Part shown: in pieces, positions 17,458 through 25,546 of the stretch
Layout: every line of letters begins with the position of its first letter
Position numbering within the stretch: the stretch's first letter is position 1
Source: Motilibacter rhizosphaerae
GTDB taxonomy: Bacteria; Actinomycetota; Actinomycetes; Motilibacterales; Motilibacteraceae
DNA: 64,000 nt
Assembly (NCBI RefSeq): GCF_004216915.1
Contig: NZ_SGXD01000001.1
Coordinates: 1,069,013 to 1,133,012, forward strand
Direction of reading: 5' to 3'
Translations under genes and position numbers: made by a program
Notes under the pieces: model-generated
Database searches by the model: none
What the model was told of the DNA's origin: nothing
What the model saw: the letters and a program-made list of their open reading frames with translations, nothing else

Positions 17458-17967
17458 TCAGCCCTCGACGGCCTGCTCGCCGGCCGAGTACGCCAGCTGC
17501 AGCGCGTCCGCCGCCGTCACCGCGGTCAGCACGCCGGCGGCCATCCGCGTGGCCCGCGGGGCGAGCACGAGCCCGAAGGCGAAGCCGGTCGCCACCCACT
17601 GGCCGACGCAGAACGGGCAGGTCACGAGCTCGCCGATGGCGTGCCGGGGACCCGTGCCCACGACCTCCTCGTCGAGCTCGGCCGGTGCCTCCGCCCCGTG
17701 GAAGCGGGTGAACGGCGCCCGCAGGGGGCTCGTCACCGGGTCCTTGGTGATCAGCCGCGAGAGCTTGTGCGTCGCCACCGAGACCAGCGCCAGGTCGGCC
17801 GCCGAGATCCGCTCGGGCAGCTCGCGCCCGGACGCGCGGACCACCGCACCACCGGCGACGACGGCCGCGGCGTAGGTCCCCATCAGGGCGAGGAACGACC
17901 CCAGCGGACGGTCCTCGTCCGGCGAGTACGCCTGCTCGACCTCCCGCAGCGCGCGCACGCCGCTCAT
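17458..17967 (-). CDS. DUF1360 membrane protein (copy 2)
   Basis: This 169-residue protein has DUF1360 features: SVATHKLSRLITKDPVTSPLRAPFTRF, then GELVTCPFCVGQWVATG with the CPFC pair, and two or three hydrophobic segments. It is a clear paralogue of the next upstream gene. The ATG overlaps the stop of that gene (ATGA), so both are made from one message. The CPFC could bind metal or act in redox chemistry at the membrane, but no function is established. Confidence 0.82.
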   Translation of the reverse strand: MSGVRALREVEQAYSPDEDRPLGSFLALMGTYAAAVVAGGAVVRASGRELPERISAADLALVSVATHKLSRLITKDPVTSPLRAPFTRFHGAEAPAELDEEVVGTGPRHAIGELVTCPFCVGQWVATGFAFGLVLAPRATRMAAGVLTAVTAADALQLAYSAGEQAVEG

Positions 17968-18470
17968 CCCTCCGCCGCCTGCTCGGCCTGGGCGTACAAC
18001 AGCTGGAGGAAGTCGGCGCCCGCGACGGCCGTCAGCACCGAGGTGACGGCGCGGGTCTGGCGCGGCGCGACGAAGAACCCCGCCGCCAGCGAGGTCGCGA
18101 TCCACTGGCTGAGGCAGAACGGGCAGGTGAGGAGCTCGCCGATCGCCCGGCGCGGTCCGTCGACGCGCATCTCCTCGTGCAGCTCGCTGGGGCCCGACGT
18201 CCCCGCGAAGCGGGTGAACGGCGCGCGCAGCGGCGAGGTCACCGTGCCCTTGGTCAGCACGCGCGAGGCCTTGAACGTCGCGACGGAGAGCAGGGCGATG
18301 TCGCCCGGGGCCAGCCGCTCCCGCCTGCGGGCCAGCGTCGTCAGCGTGCCGAGCCCGAGGGCGGCGTAGAGGCCGACCAGCGCGGTGTAAGTGCCCAGGG
18401 GGCGGTCCTCGTCGCCGGCGTACGCGTGCTTGTGCTGGCGCGCCCTCTCGATCACGGTCGGCTGCGTCAC
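17964..18470 (-). CDS. DUF1360 membrane protein (copy 1)
   Basis: This 168-residue DUF1360 protein aligns along its length with its downstream neighbour (shared DEDRPLG, TSPLRAPFTRF, CPFC, and an AEQA.EG tail). It has SVATFKASRVLTKGTVTSPL and LLTCPFCLSQWIATS. GTG 18470 is chosen because GGAGGG lies 8-10 bases upstream; an in-frame ATG at 18554 is a weaker alternative. It is divergent from the phytoene-desaturase-like gene. Confidence 0.8.
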   Translation of the reverse strand: MTQPTVIERARQHKHAYAGDEDRPLGTYTALVGLYAALGLGTLTTLARRRERLAPGDIALLSVATFKASRVLTKGTVTSPLRAPFTRFAGTSGPSELHEEMRVDGPRRAIGELLTCPFCLSQWIATSLAAGFFVAPRQTRAVTSVLTAVAGADFLQLLYAQAEQAAEG

Positions 18471-18588
18471 GTGCTGGCCCTCCTGCTGCTCTGGTCGCGG
18501 GGTGCGCGGCCCGGCGGGCCTGCCCTCTGCGTACCCGGCGGCTCCCGGGGGCATGCCAGCAGCGACGAGCGGGAGGAAGGGGGACGGC

Positions 18589-20193
18589 GTGCCTGAGGTG
18601 GTGGACGCGGTCGTCGTCGGAGGAGGCCACAACGGCCTGGTGGCGGCCAACCGGCTGGCCGACGCCGGCTGGGACGTCGTCGTCCTCGAGGCGCAGCCGG
18701 AGGTGGGCGGGGCCGTGCGCAGCGGCGAGGTGGTCCGGCCGGGCTTCGTCACCGACCTCTACAGCTCGTTCTACCCGCTGTCCGCCGCCTCCCCGGCGAT
18801 CCGGTCGCTGCGCCTGGAGGAGCACGGGCTGCGCTGGAGGCACGCGCCGAGCGTCGTCGCGCACCCGCTGCGCGACGGTCGCGCGGCGGTGCTCAGCCGG
18901 GACCTCGACGCGACCGCCGCGTCCGTGGAGTCGTTCGCCCCGGGGGACGGCGCTGCGTGGCGCGAGGTCTTCGCGGAGTGGCAGCGCATCCGCGACCCGC
19001 TGCTGAGCGCGCTGTTCACCCCGATCCCGCCGGTCGGCGGTGCGCTCGGGATCCTCCGCCGGCTCGGCGCTGTGCAGACGCTGCGCTTCGTGCGGTTCGC
19101 GCTCACTCCCGTGACGTCGTACGGGCGCCAGCAGTTCCGCGGCGAGGGCGCACCCCTGCTGTTCGCCGGCAACGCCATGCACAGCGACCTGTCCCCGGAC
19201 GGAGCGGGCTCGGCGCTGTTCGGCTGGCTGCTCTGCATGCTCGGCCAGGACGTGGGCTTCCCGGTCCCCGAGGGCGGGTCCGGCCGGTTGGTCGGCGCGA
19301 TGGTCTCGCGGCTCGAGCGCGCGGGCGGCCAGGTGCGCACGTCGTCCCCGGTCGCGCGGGTCACGATGGCCGGCGGCCGGGCCACCGGCGTCGTGCTCGA
19401 GGGCGGCGGGGAGATCCGCGCCCGCAAGGCGGTCCTCGCGGACGTGTCAGCCCCGATGCTCTACGAGCGCCTCGTCGGGCGCGAGCACCTCAGCCCGCGC
19501 TTCTGCCGCGACCTCGACTCCTTCGAGTGGGACGACGCCACCCTCAAGGTCAACTGGGCGCTCTCGGGCCCCGTCCCGTGGAAGGCGGAGGGCTGCCGCG
19601 GCGCCGGCACCGTCCACGTCGGCGTCGACATGGCCGACCTCACCGACTACAGCGCCGACCTCAAGACCGGGCGCATCCCGCAGCGGCCGTTCATGCTCTT
19701 CGGCCAGACGACCACGGCCGACCCCACGCGCTCGCCCGTCGGCACGGAGTCCACCTGGAGCTACACCCACCTGCCCCGGCGGCACCCGCTGGACGACGCC
19801 GCGCTGGACCGGCACGTCGAGCGCATGGAGGACACCCTCGAGGAGTACGCCCCCGGCTTCCGCGACCTCGTCCTGGACCGGGGCGTGCAGCGCCCGCGCG
19901 ACCTCCAGGGCCACGACGCGAGCCTCGACATGGGGGCGGTCAACGCGGGGAGCTCGAACCCGAGCCAGCTGCTCGTCCTGCGCCCCACGCCCGGGCTCGG
20001 CAGGCCGGAGACGCCCGTCGAGGGCCTCTTCCTCGCCAGCGCGAGCGCGCACCCGGGCGGTGGCGTGCACGGTGCGCCGGGCTGGAACGCGGCACGGGCC
20101 GCGCTGCTGCGCGACTCCCGCCTGGGGAGCGTCGCCGCCAAGGGCTTCCTCGCCGCGACCCGCTACCTCACCGGCGGGCTCGCCAGCAGTTGA
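18589..20193 (+). CDS. FAD-dependent NAD(P)-binding oxidoreductase, phytoene-desaturase-like
   Basis: This 534-residue protein opens with the dinucleotide-binding motif VVVGGGHNGLVAANRLA and ends with LFLASASAHPGGGVHGAPGWNAA, both typical of the CrtI/phytoene-desaturase-like amine-oxidase family. The middle is variable. GTG 18589 follows GGGAGGAAGG (18571-18580). No carotenoid synthase genes are near, so it may act on another polyene or be one of the many uncharacterised CrtI-like flavoproteins. It is divergent from the DUF1360 pair. Confidence 0.85.
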   Translation: MPEVVDAVVVGGGHNGLVAANRLADAGWDVVVLEAQPEVGGAVRSGEVVRPGFVTDLYSSFYPLSAASPAIRSLRLEEHGLRWRHAPSVVAHPLRDGRAAVLSRDLDATAASVESFAPGDGAAWREVFAEWQRIRDPLLSALFTPIPPVGGALGILRRLGAVQTLRFVRFALTPVTSYGRQQFRGEGAPLLFAGNAMHSDLSPDGAGSALFGWLLCMLGQDVGFPVPEGGSGRLVGAMVSRLERAGGQVRTSSPVARVTMAGGRATGVVLEGGGEIRARKAVLADVSAPMLYERLVGREHLSPRFCRDLDSFEWDDATLKVNWALSGPVPWKAEGCRGAGTVHVGVDMADLTDYSADLKTGRIPQRPFMLFGQTTTADPTRSPVGTESTWSYTHLPRRHPLDDAALDRHVERMEDTLEEYAPGFRDLVLDRGVQRPRDLQGHDASLDMGAVNAGSSNPSQLLVLRPTPGLGRPETPVEGLFLASASAHPGGGVHGAPGWNAARAALLRDSRLGSVAAKGFLAATRYLTGGLASS

Positions 20194-20194
20194 G

Positions 20195-20638
20195 TCAGCG
20201 GCGCCGGTTCTCCGCGACCAGCGCGAGGCGGCGGAGCGACTCGCGATTGCGGGGCACGATGGACGCCGTCCGCAGCGGCGCGGGCAGGAACCTGCCGGGG
20301 CCCTCGCTCACGTCCTCGAGGATCGTCACGCGGGTGCCCTCGGGCACGGGCTCCAGGCGGACCTCCACCGTCGCCTCCCCGAGCGGCCAGCCGCGGGCCT
20401 GCAGCTCGAGCAGCGCCTCGGGCTCGGAGCGCTTCACCGAGGTCGTGTCCGACAGCAGCAGCGGCCAGGACCCGACGCTGTGGTGGATGCGGGACCCGGG
20501 GGAGGGCCAGGTCGCGTCGACGTCGCGGATCGCCGAGGCGCCCACGACCCAGTTCGCGTAGGCCCAGCCGTCCGCGAGCACCGCCCACACGGCGGCGGGC
20601 GTGGCGCGGATCGTCCGGTCGACGGGGTTGCGGTCCAT
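20195..20638 (-). CDS. SRPBCC family protein
   Basis: This 147-residue START-like protein has the N-terminal RTIRATPAAVWAVLADGWAYANWV signature and a C-terminal LRRLALVAE helix. The fold binds hydrophobic ligands. Its stop is one base from that of the convergent flavoprotein gene. No clear Shine-Dalgarno precedes the ATG at 20638. The ligand is unknown, and a link to the neighbouring flavoprotein is only positional. Confidence 0.75.
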   Translation of the reverse strand: MDRNPVDRTIRATPAAVWAVLADGWAYANWVVGASAIRDVDATWPSPGSRIHHSVGSWPLLLSDTTSVKRSEPEALLELQARGWPLGEATVEVRLEPVPEGTRVTILEDVSEGPGRFLPAPLRTASIVPRNRESLRRLALVAENRRR

Positions 20639-20712
20639 GCGGGTCGCCTACCCGGTTGCGCTGGGGGGAAGCACGTCCACCAGGCAGCAGCGGCGATCGG
20701 GGGGTGCGAGCA

Positions 20713-21087
20713 GTGCGGGACGTCGACCTCGGCGCGTTGATCGCGTCGGCCGTGGGCCTGCAGTGGGCCTTCAACTACTTCACCAGCATCCGGTGGGGTC
20801 CCCTCGGGAAGCGAGCACGGCTGGCCCGACGCGCCGAGGTGACGGCACACCGGTCACGGGCGCGGCATCCTGGCCCGTACGCGCACCCGGGGGAGCATCC
20901 GCGGCTCGCGCGCGCGGCCGAGCGCTCCCGTCGCGGTAGCGGAGTCGTCCTCGTCGTCCTCGCGGGCTACTGGACGGCGAGGTGCACCTCGAGCCCGCTC
21001 CCCCTGCCCGCTGCCCTGGGGCTCGGCGCCGCGCTCGCCGTCGCTGGGGTCGCGCTGGTGCTCGCGCCCGTCCCCCGCTGGCGCTAG
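20713..21087 (+). CDS. Hypothetical protein with C-terminal membrane segments
   Basis: I do not recognise this protein of about 124 residues. It has a short amphipathic start, a basic middle rich in Arg/His, and two hydrophobic stretches at the C-terminus. GTG 20713 is chosen for GGGG eight bases upstream; GTG 20704 is equally in frame. Its TAG shares a CTAG with the stop of the convergent upp gene, which argues that the frame is real, but family evidence is absent. Confidence 0.45.
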   Translation: MRDVDLGALIASAVGLQWAFNYFTSIRWGPLGKRARLARRAEVTAHRSRARHPGPYAHPGEHPRLARAAERSRRGSGVVLVVLAGYWTARCTSSPLPLPAALGLGAALAVAGVALVLAPVPRWR

Positions 21088-21743
21088 GAGACCGTGCCGT
21101 ACAGCCGGTCGCCCGCGTCCCCGAGCCCCGGGACGATGTAGCCCTGCTCGTTGAGCCGCTCGTCGAGCGCGGCGACCACGACGCGGACGTCGAGGGGCGA
21201 GCCGTCGCGGCCGGTGATGCCGTCGAGCTCGTGCTGCATGCGCGTGATGCCCTCGGGTGCGGCGAGCAGGGCGATGCAGGTGACGGGGCCGGCTCCGCGG
21301 TCGGCGAGCAGGCGGACAGCCGCGGCGAGCGTGCCACCGGTCGCGAGCATCGGGTCCAGGACGTAGCACTGGCGCCCTGCGAGGTCGTCGGGCAGCCGCG
21401 TCGCGTACGTCGAGGCGAGCAGCGTGCCCTCGTCGCGCACCATGCCGAGGAAGCCCACCTCGGCCGTCGGTAGCAGCCGGGTCATCCCGTCGAGCATGCC
21501 GAGCCCCGCACGCAGGATCGGGACGACGAGCGGCTTCGGCGAGCTCAGCCGCACACCGGTCGTCGTCGTCACCGGGGTGCGGATGTCCATGGGCTCGACC
21601 CGCACGTCGCGGGTGGCCTCGTACGCGAGCAGGGTGACGAGCTCGTCCGCCAGCCGGCGGAAGGTCGGCGAGTCGGTGCCCTCGTCGCGCAGCACCGTGA
21701 GCTTGTGGGCGACGAGCGGGTGGTCGACGACGTGCGTGCGCAT
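21084..21743 (-). CDS. upp: Uracil phosphoribosyltransferase
   Basis: This 219-residue enzyme makes UMP from uracil and PRPP in pyrimidine salvage. The PRPP loop reads [12 protein letters not shown] and the uracil-binding end reads [16 protein letters not shown], both canonical, and the length is normal. ATG 21743 has TACGGT six bases upstream on its strand and no Shine-Dalgarno, so translation is probably leaderless. The 487 bp upstream carry the paired hairpin repeats rather than another gene. The stop overlaps that of the convergent hypothetical gene. Confidence 0.95.
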   Translation of the reverse strand: MRTHVVDHPLVAHKLTVLRDEGTDSPTFRRLADELVTLLAYEATRDVRVEPMDIRTPVTTTTGVRLSSPKPLVVPILRAGLGMLDGMTRLLPTAEVGFLGMVRDEGTLLASTYATRLPDDLAGRQCYVLDPMLATGGTLAAAVRLLADRGAGPVTCIALLAAPEGITRMQHELDGITGRDGSPLDVRVVVAALDERLNEQGYIVPGLGDAGDRLYGTVS

Positions 21744-21830
21744 GCCCGAACCGTATCGGCCGCTCCCAGGGCGGCGGGACTGCTCCGGGCGGCCGAGCCG
21801 CTGCTGGTAGCACGGCCTACGGCTCCGCGG

Positions 21831-21926
21831 CGTACGGGTCGACACGCACCGGCGGGGGCAGAGGGTCGTCTGGGGGAGCACGTGCGCTCCGCCCAGCGCG
21901 GTCCTGCTCCCCTCGGCGCGTGTCGC
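21831..21926. repeat. Long hairpin repeat, copy 1
   Basis: This 96-bp unit, repeated at 22027-22122, folds on itself in nested stems: CGACACGC (21840-21847) with GCGTGTCG (21918-21925), then GGGGGCAG with CTGCTCCC, then GGAGCAC with GCGCTCC. One stem difference from copy 2 is a G-T change that keeps a wobble pair. No coding frame is conserved between copies. It lies in the 487-bp upp spacer. Confidence 0.75.
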
Positions 21927-21956
21927 CGCGCTGGTGGACCCAGGGCGCCACGACAG

Positions 21957-22012
21957 GGAGCAACCTGCGGCGAGGGGGAGCGATCGTCGTCGCTGTCGCT
22001 GCGGGTTGCTCC
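21957..22012. repeat. Inverted repeat between the two long hairpins
   Basis: Arms 21957-21973 and 21996-22012 (17 bp each) pair with two mismatches (GGAGCAACC core) around a 22-bp loop. It sits midway between the two 96-bp hairpin repeats, making a three-hairpin array. Confidence 0.6.
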
Positions 22013-22026
22013 GCGTGGTGCAGCGC

Positions 22027-22122
22027 CGTACGGGTCGACACGCACCGGCGGGAGCAGAGGGTCGTCCCGGGGAGCGCGTGCGCTCCGGCCCGCGCGGTCC
22101 TGCTCCCCTCGGCTCGTGTCGC
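22027..22122. repeat. Long hairpin repeat, copy 2
   Basis: This is a direct repeat of 21831-21926 at a 196-bp period, with about 10 differences. Stems: CGACACG (22036-22042) with CGTGTCG (22115-22121), GGGAGCAG (22050-22057) with CTGCTCCC (22100-22107), and GGAGCGC (22071-22077) with GCGCTCC (22080-22086). The remaining 108 bp to the next gene hold nothing I can identify beyond its ribosome-binding site. Confidence 0.75.
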
Positions 22123-22230
22123 GAGGCCGTCGACCCCCCGCCGCCACGCGTGCGACCTGCGCCACGGCGTGCTCGCGCGCGGACGTGGGTAAGCGCACCT
22201 GCGACGGGGACCGAGCGGGAGGGGTACGGC

Positions 22231-22404
22231 ATGACGCAGACGAGCACCCGGGAGCAGGACCGCGAGCGGCTGCGGCGGCGCGCGCAGCTGCTCCGCGAGA
22301 TCGCCGAGGGGCGCGAGCTCCGCGGTCGGGTGACGCCGCGGCGCACGCACCTGCAGCGGTTGCGGACGATGGCGTACATGCGGACGTTCAGCCGGCCCAT
22401 CTGA
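22231..22404 (+). CDS. Small basic protein
   Basis: This is a 57-residue Arg-rich (about 30%) protein, probably one long amphipathic helix, ending in [17 protein letters not shown] sits eight or so bases before the ATG. It precedes the tadA locus on the same strand, separated by a GC-rich hairpin (22431-22450). I do not recognise the family. Confidence 0.5.
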   Translation: MTQTSTREQDRERLRRRAQLLREIAEGRELRGRVTPRRTHLQRLRTMAYMRTFSRPI

Positions 22405-22430
22405 TCGTCTCAGCCCCTGGTCCGGCGCCC

Positions 22431-22450
22431 TCGCGCCGGAGGGGTGACGG
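22431..22450 (+). terminator. Possible hairpin terminator
   Basis: TCCGGCGC-cctc-GCGCCGGA is a perfect 8-bp stem with a 4-base loop, 26 bases after the small basic protein. There is no T-run, as is usual in high-GC actinobacteria. Confidence 0.45.
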
Positions 22451-22501
22451 GTGTCACACTGCTGCAGCACGCCACCACCGTCGAGGACGCGGGAGGTCGA
22501 G

Positions 22502-23020
22502 ATGACGGCCATCGGCGACGGGGGCTCGACCTTCGCCCCCTGGGAGTCCGCTCCGGGCGACTTCGCCGTGGCGGCCTACCGCGAGGACGGCGTCTGGCAC
22601 GTCTCCCCGCTCCCGGGCCGTGCCGCGGAGGACCTCGCCGCGCTGGTCTCCGCTCTGCTGCAGCGCCCTCCGGACGGCGCCCCGCTCGCGTTCGTGGCCG
22701 TCGACGACGACTTCTGGGTGGTGGCCCGCCGGGTGGGCCCCGACGTGCGGCTGGTGCTCTCCGACGCGACCGCCGCCAGCGAGTGGCCGATCGCCCGCGA
22801 GGTCCTCGACGCGCTCGGCGAGCCCGTGCCCGACGACGACGAGCCGCAGGTCGTCGGCGACCTCGGGCTGCTGGCCGACCTCGGGCTCGGCGCCGGCGAG
22901 GTCGAGGACCTGTGCGACGACGAGCTCTACCCGGACGAGGCCTGCCTCGAGATGGCGAGCCGGCTCGGCTTCGGGGCTCAGCTGCGCCAGGTGCTGCGGG
23001 TGGGCTCCCCCGCGTACTGA
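22502..23020 (+). CDS. tRNA adenosine deaminase-associated protein (copy 1)
   Basis: This acidic 172-residue protein belongs to the actinobacterial family found beside tadA. It opens GDFAVAAYREDGVWHVSPL, has FVAVDDDFWVVARR, and ends in an acidic stretch followed by MASRLGFGAQLRQVL. GGAGG precedes the ATG by five bases. No catalytic motif is visible; it may help TadA or tRNA handling, but this is inferred from gene neighbourhood only. A second, diverged copy follows. Confidence 0.8.
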   Translation: MTAIGDGGSTFAPWESAPGDFAVAAYREDGVWHVSPLPGRAAEDLAALVSALLQRPPDGAPLAFVAVDDDFWVVARRVGPDVRLVLSDATAASEWPIAREVLDALGEPVPDDDEPQVVGDLGLLADLGLGAGEVEDLCDDELYPDEACLEMASRLGFGAQLRQVLRVGSPAY

Positions 23021-23083
23021 GCGGGGTGGTTCCGCCGCGCGGGACGGGGAAGCACCGGCTGAGGAGCTCCCGAGGAGGTCGAC

Positions 23084-23533
23084 GTGTCGTACTTCGCCGC
23101 CCTGCTGTCCCGTGACGGCGGCCCGTGGCAGCCGCGCGAGATCGACGCGGACGGGCACCGCGACCTCGACGCGCTCGCGGTCGCCATGCGCCGCGGCAGC
23201 CGTGACGACACGGTCGCGCTGCTCCTGCTCGAGCACGAGGACGAGTGGTTCGCGCTCGTCCGAGCCGACGACGGGGACGACCCGCGGGTCTTCGTGTCGC
23301 ACGCGCGTGGCGCGGCCTCCTCGGCCTACGCGGAGGTCCTCGGCTTCGACCCGGAGCTCGCCGAGGACGAGCCGGAGGAGCCGGCTGGCGACGCCGAGGT
23401 GCTCGCCGACCAGGGCGTGCCCGCGGAGCTGCTGCTCGAGCTCGCCGGCGAGGACGGGCCGGACGTCTCCGACGCGGTCAGCGAGGTCGCGGAGAAGGCG
23501 GGCTTCGGCGAGGTCCTCGACGCGATGAGGTAG
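23084..23533 (+). CDS. tRNA adenosine deaminase-associated protein (copy 2)
   Basis: This 149-residue acidic protein has the same order of parts as the preceding gene: a start SYFAALLSRDGGPW, a central VALLLLEHEDEWFALVR strand pair, an acidic middle and a C-terminal helix ending EKAGFGEVLDAMR. GAGGAGG lies upstream of the GTG. It is 22 bp from tadA. It is probably an ancient tandem duplicate, with no known activity. Confidence 0.75.
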   Translation: MSYFAALLSRDGGPWQPREIDADGHRDLDALAVAMRRGSRDDTVALLLLEHEDEWFALVRADDGDDPRVFVSHARGAASSAYAEVLGFDPELAEDEPEEPAGDAEVLADQGVPAELLLELAGEDGPDVSDAVSEVAEKAGFGEVLDAMR

Positions 23534-23555
23534 CCGTCGCGGCACACTGGCGGGC

Positions 23556-24038
23556 GTGCCCCCTGCCGAGCGCTACGCCCCCTGGATGCGGCTCGCGCTC
23601 GAGGAGGCCGAGCGGGCGCTGCACGCGGGTGACGTTCCCGTCGGCGCGGTCGTGGTCGACGCGGCAGGACAGGTGGTCGCGGCCGGCCACAACGAGCGCG
23701 AGGCCGCCGGCGACCCGACCGCGCACGCGGAGGTGCTCGCCCTGCGCCGGGCCGCGGAGGCGCTCGGGGCCTGGCGGCTCGAGGGCTGCACGCTCGTCGT
23801 CACGCTCGAGCCCTGCGTCATGTGCGCGGGTGCCGTCTCGCTGTCCCGCGTGCAGCGCCTCGTGTTCGGCGCGTGGGACCCCAAGGCCGGAGCGGTCGGC
23901 TCGCTGTGGGACGTCGTGCGCGACCGCCGGCTCCCGACGCGCACCGAGGTGGTCGGCGGGGTGCTGGAGGACGAGTGCGGCGCGCTGCTCCGGGCGTTCT
24001 TCGCCACCCACCGGGGAGGTACGCACGAGGTGCCCTGA
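23556..24038 (+). CDS. tadA: tRNA-specific adenosine deaminase
   Basis: This 160-residue zinc deaminase converts the wobble adenosine of tRNA-Arg(ACG) to inosine. HAE (His57, Glu59) and PCVMC (Cys87, Cys90) supply the zinc ligands and proton shuttle. The GTG at 23556 has a -10-like CACACT (23543-23548) seven bases upstream and no Shine-Dalgarno, so an internal leaderless promoter is possible in addition to readthrough from the two associated genes. tRNA-Ser(CGA) follows directly. Confidence 0.93.
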   Translation: MPPAERYAPWMRLALEEAERALHAGDVPVGAVVVDAAGQVVAAGHNEREAAGDPTAHAEVLALRRAAEALGAWRLEGCTLVVTLEPCVMCAGAVSLSRVQRLVFGAWDPKAGAVGSLWDVVRDRRLPTRTEVVGGVLEDECGALLRAFFATHRGGTHEVP

Positions 24039-24043
24039 GCCGG

Positions 24044-24049
24044 TATCGT
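24044..24049 (+). promoter_or_regulatory. -10 box of the tRNA-Ser gene
   Basis: TATCGT ends seven bases before the first base of the mature tRNA, so transcription should start at or next to the 5' end. It overlaps the region just after tadA. Confidence 0.5.
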
Positions 24050-24056
24050 TCCTCCC

Positions 24057-24143
24057 GGTGGCGTGTCCGAGCGGCCAAAGGAGCACGCCTCGAAAGCGTG
24101 TGAGGGGGCAACTCCTCCGTGGGTTCAAATCCCACCGCCACCG
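24057..24143 (+). tRNA. tRNA-Ser (anticodon CGA)
   Basis: This 87-nt type II tRNA has acceptor stem GGTGGCG/CGCCACC, discriminator G, anticodon stem CACGC/GCGTG around loop CTCGAAA (anticodon CGA, reads UCG), a long variable arm and GTTCAAAT in the T loop. CCA is not encoded. A perfect terminator hairpin follows six bases later. Confidence 0.95.
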
Positions 24144-24148
24144 CAGCT

Positions 24149-24177
24149 GAGGGCGGCTCCCGACGGGAGCCGCCCTC
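24149..24177 (+). terminator. Terminator after tRNA-Ser(CGA)
   Basis: GAGGGCGGCTCCC (24149-24161) pairs perfectly with 24165-24177 around GAC. It touches the stop of the convergent histidine kinase gene, so it may serve both strands. Confidence 0.85.
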
Positions 24178-25546
24178 ATGCATCGACGGACGGGTGCACC
24201 AGCACGTCGGCCGCCGGCAGCCGCACCACCGCGGTCGACGCCGCCTCGAACGCCACGCTCCCGCCCCCGGCGGTGACGAGGTCCCGGACGATGGCGAGGC
24301 CCAGGCCCGTACCTCCCGCGTCGCGGCTGCGGGCGTCGTCGAGCCGGGCGAAGCGCTCGAAGACCCGCTCCCGGTCCTCCTCGGGGACGCCCGGACCGTC
24401 GTCCGTGACCTCGAGCACGACGGAGCCGCCGTCGCGCCCGGCGCGCACGTCGACGGCCGAGGTCGCGTGGCGCACGGCGTTGTCGACGAGGTTCTGCACG
24501 ACGCGGCGCAGCGCGTCGGGCTCGGCGCGCACGCGGGTGTCGCCGTCGACCGAGCAGCCGACGCGCACGCGCCCGCCGGTCGTGCCCACGACCGCGGCGA
24601 CGACGGCGGCGACGTCGGTCACCGGCCGCGTCGTGCTGGCGGCGGGCGCTGCGTCGACCCGCGCGAGCAGCAGCAGGTCGTCGACGAGGCGCGTGAGCCG
24701 CCCGACGTCCTCGAGCACGCCCTCCGCGGTCTCGTCCCAGTCGGCGGAGCTGGGGTGCGCCCGGGTCACCTCGACCTGGGTGCGCATGGAGGCCAGCGGG
24801 CTGCGCAGCTCGTGGGCGGCGTCGGCGACGAAGGCCCGCTGCCGCAGGGAGGCCTGCTCGAGCCGGTCGATCATCCGGTTGAGCGTCATCGCGAGGCGCT
24901 GCACCTCGTCTCGGCCCGCGGGGACGGGAAGCCGGCCCATCCGCGTACCCCCGGTCAGCGCCTCCGCGCCGGCGCGGAGGTCCTCGACGGGGCGCAGTGC
25001 CGACCCGACGACGAACCAGCACAGCAGCGCGAACGCCACCAGCAGCAGCGGCACGAGGACGACCAGCGAGACGGTCACCAGCCGCACGCTCGAGCGCGCC
25101 TCCGCGGCGGAGACCGCGACGAGCACGGTGCCGCTGCCCGCGGGCGCCCCGACGAGGCGCATGTCGGAGGAGAGGCCGACGCGCGAGGCGGCGAGCTCGA
25201 CCGAGCCGCCGTGACGCAGGTACGCGACGTCACGCGGCGCCACGAGCGGGACCACGCGGTCACCCCCGAGCGAGGCGGCGGAGACGCGGCCCTGCCCGTC
25301 GAGCACCTGCACGACGGCGGTGCCCACCCCGAGCGGGACCGGGTCCGGCAGCCGGTCCTCCTCGACCAGCGTGGCGACGTCGCGCGCCCGCTCGCGCCCG
25401 CTGTCCTCGAGCCCCTTGAGCAGCGACTGGTCCATCGCGGCGACCAGCGCCACCGCCATGACGACCAGACCGGCGGCCACGACGCCGGTCGCGATCGCCG
25501 TGATGCGGACGCGCAGCCCGACGTCGCGCAGCCGGGGCATGCTCAT
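24176..25546 (-). CDS. Sensor histidine kinase
   Basis: This 456-residue membrane kinase has a first transmembrane helix near residues 14-36, an extracytoplasmic domain, and a second helix near 165-190. A HAMP domain and a HisKA box FVADAAHELRSPLASMR (phospho-acceptor His) follow, then HATPase motifs NLVDNAVRHA, DDGPGVP and GGTGLGLAIV. The ATG overlaps the stop of the response regulator gene (ATGA). It probably phosphorylates that regulator in response to an envelope signal. The cognate target may be the divergent LolA-like gene, by position only. Confidence 0.92.
   Translation of the reverse strand: MSMPRLRDVGLRVRITAIATGVVAAGLVVMAVALVAAMDQSLLKGLEDSGRERARDVATLVEEDRLPDPVPLGVGTAVVQVLDGQGRVSAASLGGDRVVPLVAPRDVAYLRHGGSVELAASRVGLSSDMRLVGAPAGSGTVLVAVSAAEARSSVRLVTVSLVVLVPLLLVAFALLCWFVVGSALRPVEDLRAGAEALTGGTRMGRLPVPAGRDEVQRLAMTLNRMIDRLEQASLRQRAFVADAAHELRSPLASMRTQVEVTRAHPSSADWDETAEGVLEDVGRLTRLVDDLLLLARVDAAPAASTTRPVTDVAAVVAAVVGTTGGRVRVGCSVDGDTRVRAEPDALRRVVQNLVDNAVRHATSAVDVRAGRDGGSVVLEVTDDGPGVPEEDRERVFERFARLDDARSRDAGGTGLGLAIVRDLVTAGGGSVAFEAASTAVVRLPAADVLVHPSVDA

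Noticed and set aside
24057-24143. tRNA-Ser(CGA) as an attachment site for an integrated element.
   Set aside because: No integrase, no direct repeat of the tRNA 3' end nearby, and the following genes look like ordinary chromosomal genes.
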